The notes below the pieces were generated by a model, which searched no databases, was not told the DNA's origin, and worked only from the letters and a program-made list of their open reading frames with translations. Positions 42,034 through 46,939 of a stretch of 46,939 nucleotides of DNA are shown in pieces; position 1 is the first letter of the stretch, and every line of letters starts with the position of its first letter. The DNA is from Lachnospiraceae bacterium (GTDB taxonomy: Bacteria > Bacillota > Clostridia > Lachnospirales > Lachnospiraceae). The DNA is taken from the NCBI GenBank assembly GCA_017480565.1, contig JAFVAL010000076.1, positions 1 through 46,939 of the forward strand, written 5' to 3'. The translations under genes were made by a program, and so were the position numbers.

Positions 42034-42265
42034 ACAAGGTGTTAGCCAAAGGACTCCCTTTGGGAGTCGATTCAAACTTTTCCCGTTCTGGCGCTATAAA
42101 AGTTTGCAATCAGACAAGCGAATAAAAAGACGATGCCAACCTGTCCTGGATTTTCTGAGGAAAGGTTGGCATTCTTGCTTTTAAAAGACAAAAAGCGCTG
42201 CGAAAAAGCCAACTTTTCTTATCAAGATGTGCAAAATGTTGCATGGGGTTGAAAGAGACGGGAAT
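42034..42265 (+). repeat. Composite dispersed repeat with apparent insertion
   Basis: The left part (GTGTTAGC, a GACTCCC/GGGAGTC hairpin, CAAACTTTTC to 42082) and the right part (42211-42265) match the continuous repeat at 36198-36289. Between them lie about 130 nt bounded by AACTTTTC on both sides (42075-42082 and 42211-42218). The insert holds a CAAACTTTT/AAAAGTTTG stem shared with 38530 and an ATGCCAACCT/AGGTTGGCAT hairpin (10 bp). No coding sequence; the next gene starts at 42404 with a TATAAT box at 42328-42333. Confidence 0.65.
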
Positions 42266-42403
42266 TCTTCCTTTCATGTTTGTCTTGAACCTTAAAATTC
42301 ACTCTTTTTGTATCGCGTTTTCTATGTTATAATAATTGACAGCAGGAGTTTGACTCCAAAGCACGTGATGATAAGTGGAAAGAAAGGAAACGAAAAGGAA
42401 GCT

Positions 42404-44455
42404 ATGAAGAAAGAATTGCAGCCTTTATTTACCCCGTGGAAGATTGGTAATCTGGAGATTAAGAACCGTTTTGTTCTTACATCCATGGGTGGTACGGATC
42501 TGTTTGGATGGATGGAGATGAACCATTTTGACAAGCTGGGATCCGAGTTTATCTTAAAAGTTGCGCAGAACAATTGTGGCCTTGTACTGCCGGGATGTCA
42601 GCCGGTGTACAACCCGATGTTTGGACAGTGGCTGTATCAGAACAAGAAGATGTATCAGGATCTTGCGAAATGGATGCCTGAATTCCATAAGACCGGTGCG
42701 AAGTTATTTATCCAGCTGACCGCGGGCTTCGGACGTTCGTTTACGATCTCCAAGATGATGGAAGATATCTACACCAATCCTGTGGTGCGTGCGGCGGCTA
42801 AGCCGGTGATGGATCTGGACAAGATCACTGCGACGGCAAGCCCGTCCCCGAACCGTTGGTCTGACAAGGTGCCTTCAAGAGCATTAACCGTGGACGAGAT
42901 TCACGAGTATGTGGAGGCATTTGCAAAGACTGCGAAGCTTTGTAAGGATGCAGGCGTGGACGGTGTCGAGATTCATGCGGTGCACGAGGGGTATCTGCTT
43001 GACCAGTTTACGCTCCCTTATGTCAATAAGAGAACCGATGAGTACGGTGGTTCGTTCGAGAACCGGTATCGTTTCGCGGTGGAGATCGTGCAGGCGATTA
43101 AGGCAGTCTGCGGCGATGACTTCCCGGTGTCCCTGCGTTACAGTGTGGTTTCCAAGACCAAGGGCTTCCGTGAAGGTGCGCTGCCGGGTGAGGATTACGT
43201 GGAAGTCGGACGTGATATGGAAGAGTCTGAGAAGGCTGCAAAGTATCTGCAGGATGCCGGCTATGATATGTTAAACTGCGATAACGGTACCTACGATGCG
43301 TGGTACTGGGCACATCCGCCGATCTACATGCCAGAGAACTGTAACCTGGCTGATGTCGAGCATATCCGTCAGTTCGTGGACATTCCGGTGGTCTGTGCAG
43401 GTCGTCTGGATCCGTATGTGGCAGCTGAGTCGATCGCGGAAGGCAAGATTGACGGTGCGGGATTTGCGAGAAACTTCCTGGCGGATCAGGAGTGGATCAC
43501 GAAGCTGATCAATGATCGCGAGGAGGACATTCGTCCTTGTATTCTTTGCCACAATGGCTGCTTTAACATGTGCCACTACAAGGGCGTTCCGAACGATCAG
43601 GATCTCTCCGACAGCTTAGGCCTGGCGCGCTGCGCGATCAATGCCGAGACGATGCAGTGGGATAAGCACTACATTAAGCCTGCGAAGAATCCGAAGAAGG
43701 TCATCATCATCGGTGGCGGCATCGGTGGTATGGAGACCGCAAGAGTGCTCAAGCTCCGCGGTCATGAGCCGGTCATTTACGAGAAGGAAGGAGAGCTTGG
43801 CGGTACATTCATCCCTGCCTCCGCAGAGTCGTATAAGGGAAAACTTCGCGACCTTCTTGCCTGGTACCGCAGACAAATGGATCAGCTTGGCATCGAGGTG
43901 CATCTGAATACCGAGATCAAGTCGGCGGCAGAGTTTGCTGGCAAGGAGCTCGTTATCGCGACCGGTTCCGCGCCAAGAGTGTTCCGCAATGTGCCGGGAT
44001 TTGACAAGACCATTGAGGCCTGCGAGTTCCTGCGCGGCAAAGAAGTTGGCGAGACAGTTGCTGTCATCGGCGGCGGTTTGACCGGATGCGAGATCGCGTA
44101 CGAGCTGGCGCTGCAGGGCAAGAAGCCGATCATCATCGAGATGAAGGACGACCTCATTTCTATGAAGGGCGTCTGCCTGGCGAACAGCTCCTATCTGCGT
44201 GAGTGGTTCGCACTGCACAAGACACCGGTCTATCTGGAGACGATGCTCAAGGAAGTCCGCGACGGCGAGATCGTCTGCAAGACGAAGGACGGAGACATCA
44301 CGATCCCTTGCGATTCCGTGATCAGTTCGGTCGGTTATCTGCCGACACCGCTGGCGGCGGAGAGCAAGAACGTGCATCTGGTTGGTGACTGCAAGCAGAT
44401 CGGTAATCTGCGCAGCGTCATCTGGAGAGCGTACGAAGTGGCGATGAAGATCTGA
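42404..44455 (+). CDS. NADH:flavin oxidoreductase, old-yellow-enzyme/2,4-dienoyl-CoA reductase type
   Basis: 683 residues in the three-part layout of the OYE-Fe/S-FAD family: FMN barrel (about 1-370), a cysteine cluster (C379, C382, C386 and a later Cys) for a 4Fe-4S centre, and FAD/NAD domains with IIIGGGIGGMETA (about 434-447) and VAVIGGGLTGCEIA (near 555). Relatives reduce enoyl-CoA or enoate double bonds; some are in bile-acid dehydroxylation (BaiCD/BaiH). The substrate is not known here. AAGGA lies 5 nt upstream of the ATG at 42404; the upstream in-frame region from 42308 covers the promoter. Codon use matches the chromosomal genes rather than the AT-rich neighbours. Confidence 0.9.
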   Translation: MKKELQPLFTPWKIGNLEIKNRFVLTSMGGTDLFGWMEMNHFDKLGSEFILKVAQNNCGLVLPGCQPVYNPMFGQWLYQNKKMYQDLAKWMPEFHKTGAKLFIQLTAGFGRSFTISKMMEDIYTNPVVRAAAKPVMDLDKITATASPSPNRWSDKVPSRALTVDEIHEYVEAFAKTAKLCKDAGVDGVEIHAVHEGYLLDQFTLPYVNKRTDEYGGSFENRYRFAVEIVQAIKAVCGDDFPVSLRYSVVSKTKGFREGALPGEDYVEVGRDMEESEKAAKYLQDAGYDMLNCDNGTYDAWYWAHPPIYMPENCNLADVEHIRQFVDIPVVCAGRLDPYVAAESIAEGKIDGAGFARNFLADQEWITKLINDREEDIRPCILCHNGCFNMCHYKGVPNDQDLSDSLGLARCAINAETMQWDKHYIKPAKNPKKVIIIGGGIGGMETARVLKLRGHEPVIYEKEGELGGTFIPASAESYKGKLRDLLAWYRRQMDQLGIEVHLNTEIKSAAEFAGKELVIATGSAPRVFRNVPGFDKTIEACEFLRGKEVGETVAVIGGGLTGCEIAYELALQGKKPIIIEMKDDLISMKGVCLANSSYLREWFALHKTPVYLETMLKEVRDGEIVCKTKDGDITIPCDSVISSVGYLPTPLAAESKNVHLVGDCKQIGNLRSVIWRAYEVAMKI

Positions 44456-44470
44456 GATATGTAATGGAAT

Positions 44471-44517
44471 GAACATCCTGGAACGTTCCAACCTTAGTGG
44501 GGAGTTCCGGGATGTTC
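44471..44517 (+). terminator. Hairpin after the flavin oxidoreductase gene
   Basis: GAACATCC-t-GGAAC pairs with GTTCC-g-GGATGTTC around a loop of about 19 nt. No T-run, so the terminator call is tentative. Confidence 0.5.
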
Positions 44518-44558
44518 TGTAATTAAGGAGAAATTAGTAAAACAGAAGGAGACCGACT

Positions 44559-45683
44559 ATGAAAAGACAAATCTGCTTTATGATTTCTATAATCCTGATT
44601 ATAACAACTGTATTATTTCCAGATTCTGTTTGTGCGAAAGAGTATGATCTTGATGCTTTTTCTCAAGTAGAATATAGCGAAGAGAACTTCTGCAATTATA
44701 TGGATTTGATGAAAAGAGAATACCTTAAAATATATTTGAAAGGAAAAAATATTAGTAGTCCCCATTCTTTCGGATATTCTCAGGAATATATGATATATAA
44801 CTGCGACGATAACTATAAAAGGATACTTTTCTTGTTTGATGGTGATGAGTGCATAGGGGCAATATTATGTACGTTTATTGATGGTGAATTTGCTTCAAGT
44901 TTTATCGAAAAAAGGTATGAAGTAATTAAAGATTCATATCAGAATGAAGAAGAATTCATGCTTATTTCTGTTGAGCACAGTTTAATATTTGCAAGTCCCG
45001 TAAGAACTATGGTTTTGGAAGGAACGGAGGTGTTAAATGAAACAAAGATTGAACTGACAGCGATGCAAATGCTTCATTCTAAATCAACTGTTCTACAAAA
45101 GTGTGTAGTATCTCCATTAAACTATACTAATCAGAATGAAGCTTCGGACTCATATGTTTCGTATGGCTCAACTATTACAGCTACCTATGGATTATTAGAT
45201 GTTCCACATGTTAGTAATGGGTTATCTCCAAATGGGGAAGGCTTATGCTGGTGCGCATCTATTTCCTCAATCGCGGCATTTAGAAAAGGAACAATTCCTA
45301 TAAGTGCATTAGAACTCTATAACAACTTAAATGTCAATTATCCTGGAACTCCTACGGGTAATGCTACTTGGGAGAAGAGAGGTTTCTCGTTTTACAGTTT
45401 AAGCTACACATACTATGGAAGCGGGACAACATATTCTGGAGTAACAGGAATATTATCTCAATACAGACCTATTTTTGCTTCATTGACTACATCAAATGGA
45501 TCTCTGGGACATGCTGTCGTTATTTGTGGATATCAACATCCGTCTGGAGGAAATTATTATTATACTCTTATGGATCCCAATGTCACATCAAAAGTAACAG
45601 TTATTGTTTCGTCATCTTCGACTAATTTCACATATGTGACATCGAGCACAACATACACAAAATGGCGGAGAAGAATATATTGA
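44559..45683 (+). CDS. Secreted papain-like (C39/staphopain-like) cysteine peptidase
   Basis: 374 residues. Signal peptide (core about 7-20, likely cleavage SVCA|KE at 26), a proregion-like N-terminal domain (about 27-195), then a peptidase domain with the Cys in GEGLCWCASISSI (Cys232, with Cys230 nearby), His318 in SLGHAVVICGY and Asp339/Asn341 in LMDPN. The order Cys-His-Asn/Asp and the spacing fit the papain-like clan. The catalytic assignment is by motif. AAGGAG lies upstream. AT-rich base composition. It could mature the nearby secreted proteins or act on host or competitor proteins; neither can be shown here. Confidence 0.83.
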   Translation: MKRQICFMISIILIITTVLFPDSVCAKEYDLDAFSQVEYSEENFCNYMDLMKREYLKIYLKGKNISSPHSFGYSQEYMIYNCDDNYKRILFLFDGDECIGAILCTFIDGEFASSFIEKRYEVIKDSYQNEEEFMLISVEHSLIFASPVRTMVLEGTEVLNETKIELTAMQMLHSKSTVLQKCVVSPLNYTNQNEASDSYVSYGSTITATYGLLDVPHVSNGLSPNGEGLCWCASISSIAAFRKGTIPISALELYNNLNVNYPGTPTGNATWEKRGFSFYSLSYTYYGSGTTYSGVTGILSQYRPIFASLTTSNGSLGHAVVICGYQHPSGGNYYYTLMDPNVTSKVTVIVSSSSTNFTYVTSSTTYTKWRRRIY

Positions 45684-45719
45684 TTCGCTGAATTCATAAA
45701 TGTTTTAGGAGACGAAGCA

Positions 45720-46856
45720 GTGGGCAGCATTATTACGAGAAAAACCAAATTTCTATTCATTGTTCTGCTATTTGTCGGAGTTTTTATAGGGGCTCTAATT
45801 CTATTAATAAATAGGGAGAATTCAAAATCTGATATTGTTTGTCCTCCGACCATAAAGGTACAAGGTCAGTATTATTATTGTTTTTACGAAAAGGCAGATC
45901 CTGTGCCGGAAGAATATATTCTCGGCGAGATTAAAAGCATTGTTCCAATTTCGCAACCGCCGGAAGAGGAAGAGCAGGGAAACTCAAAGGATTTTCTTGG
46001 TGCGGCGTATGCTTTTTATGAAGGGAACATGTACCTGCGAATAGAAGAGCAATGGTATGTGTGCGAAGAACCAGAGAATGATGGGGTTATGACAACTCCT
46101 GAGTTGGTTACAACCCAGCCTACAGAAGAACTTCCTGAGCTTTCTTTCCTCTCCAATGAAGATGAGCGTACATCTCAAGCTGGCCCTGCAAATGATACCG
46201 CTTCCATACAAAACGCGGTCGAGGGTGTGCTGATTCCTCTTTTGGAGGATCGCTTTCAGAGCGATATAGTAGAGCGTGAGATGCATACCGCAAGTGGATT
46301 TGTTAAGCTGCTTTCTGCAAAAGTTGGAAATGATATTGTGCGAATTGTTCTGGGTGGCTTGGTTATCTACGAGATTCAAGACGATGCCTTGGTGGATGTG
46401 GATGCATTGATCGAGCCCGTTTATCTGAGAGAAGACGAGACAGGGAATATCATCTTTGAAAGTATTTGCCGGATCTCTGAACCGGAGTTACTCGAGGGGC
46501 GGTCGGACCGTGATTACCTTCAGCAAATGCTTCAATGGTACGAGGAGAAAGAACCGACAGAGGAGCAGTTGATCACGATCCAGAACATGGCTGATGAGTT
46601 GATCGCAAAAAAGTATGCGGAGATGGGCTTGGAGTATTCGGTCGTGCATCTGGAAGAGACCACACGAGTCTATCTGGCTGATCTTGGGGTATCAGAGGCA
46701 GTCCTTCAAAAGCTGAAGAGCACTGCGCCGGAGTATCCGAACTGGAATGGATCTATTCTTACGGAATACTGGGGAAGGCGCGTAAAGTACGAGACTTCTT
46801 TTGAGTTTGCGCGCCATGGGCGCGCTCTAACGGGTGAAAGTCCCGAGTACGCGTAG
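45720..46856 (+). CDS. Membrane-anchored protein interrupted by a group II intron (truncated)
   Basis: Starts with GTG after AGGAG. Residues about 11-31 form a transmembrane anchor, followed by an external region with an acidic/Pro-rich linker (PPEEEEQ, then TTPELVTTQPTEELPEL) and a C-terminal alpha/beta region of about 200 residues. I recognise no family. Around 46805-46809 the frame enters the 5' end of a group II intron, so the last 15 residues (ARHGRALTGESPEYA) are read from intron sequence and the true C-terminus lies beyond the intron, outside the window. It follows the secreted peptidase gene by about 36 nt, so both were probably one operon. Confidence 0.72.
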   Translation: MGSIITRKTKFLFIVLLFVGVFIGALILLINRENSKSDIVCPPTIKVQGQYYYCFYEKADPVPEEYILGEIKSIVPISQPPEEEEQGNSKDFLGAAYAFYEGNMYLRIEEQWYVCEEPENDGVMTTPELVTTQPTEELPELSFLSNEDERTSQAGPANDTASIQNAVEGVLIPLLEDRFQSDIVEREMHTASGFVKLLSAKVGNDIVRIVLGGLVIYEIQDDALVDVDALIEPVYLREDETGNIIFESICRISEPELLEGRSDRDYLQQMLQWYEEKEPTEEQLITIQNMADELIAKKYAEMGLEYSVVHLEETTRVYLADLGVSEAVLQKLKSTAPEYPNWNGSILTEYWGRRVKYETSFEFARHGRALTGESPEYA

Positions 46857-46939
46857 GCAACGACGAAGTACATAGCTGAACAGCAAGGGTGTCCATCACG
46901 AGGTGGAATCTGAAGGAAGCTGTAGGCAAACCCTTGGCC
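46808..46939 (+). mobile_element. Group II intron, 5' end (continues past the window)
   Basis: The sequence has the typical domain I start of bacterial group II introns: a GCGCGCC/GGCGCGC stem, then CTAACGGGTGAAAGTCCCG, then AAGGGTGTCCATCACGAGGT, GGAATCTGAAGGAAGC and GTAGGCAAACCCTTGG. The first nucleotide cannot be fixed exactly (46805-46809). The reverse transcriptase/maturase would lie downstream of the window. It interrupts the gene at 45720. Confidence 0.88.

Noticed and set aside
42404-44455. Naming the flavin oxidoreductase BaiCD or BaiH
   Set aside because: Family architecture matches, but no other bile-acid genes are nearby and the family covers many enoate and enoyl-CoA reductases.

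Overview
The window looks like a chromosomal segment of an anaerobic Clostridia species, most likely a gut Lachnospiraceae. This is inferred from strong AGGAGG ribosome sites, a SAM-I riboswitch on metK, an ATPase-less sugar importer served by a stand-alone MsmK-type ATPase, LarB/LarC, ferredoxin-type oxidoreductases and Firmicutes membrane families. No rRNA, tRNA or CRISPR array was seen.

1-16.3 kb is a beta-fructan (levan/inulin/sucrose-type) utilisation locus after the tail of a comF gene. One minus-strand operon encodes two importer permeases, a solute-binding lipoprotein and a cytoplasmic GH32 beta-fructosidase. Divergently, a LacI regulator heads an operon of membrane proteins and a lipoprotein. 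Then come a three-module binding lipoprotein, a LamG-GH32 surface lipoprotein and the MsmK-type ATPase. A 15-bp LacI-type operator is identical in the importer and binding-lipoprotein promoters, and a perfect AACGTT-centred palindrome lies in the regulator's own leader. One permease carries a single-base frameshift. The surface GH32 has Glu where the catalytic Asp normally sits.

16.3-23.1 kb is a mixed housekeeping/accessory stretch: a ferredoxin-fused aldo/keto reductase, a DUF362 protein, an ABC-type AAA ATPase, a zeta-toxin-like kinase with a 59-residue partner, a threonine aldolase, CvfB and an acyl-ACP thioesterase.

23.2-36.1 kb starts with a compact run of ridA, CPBP protease, nth, HdeD-like, NUDIX, larB and larC. 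After a minus-strand SGNH hydrolase comes an unusual five-gene operon: a TIM-family isomerase with a divergent phosphate loop, a YwaF membrane protein, a LarA-family nickel-pincer racemase/epimerase, an FGGY sugar kinase and a LUD protein. It looks like an uncharacterised pathway for a sugar acid or polyol, with larB/larC nearby making the cofactor. metK with its riboswitch closes the segment.

36.2-46.9 kb is an AT-richer accessory region: a two-component system; two related secreted proteins with a glycine/alanine-rich hydrophobic core, each followed by a small membrane protein (a bacteriocin/immunity-like layout, function unknown); an old-yellow-enzyme oxidoreductase; a secreted papain-like cysteine peptidase; and a membrane-anchored protein interrupted by the 5' end of a group II intron that runs off the window. 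Promoters of the regulator and the first secreted protein share 11-bp-spaced direct repeats. Several dispersed structured repeats occur here, one with a second inverted copy near 16.3 kb.
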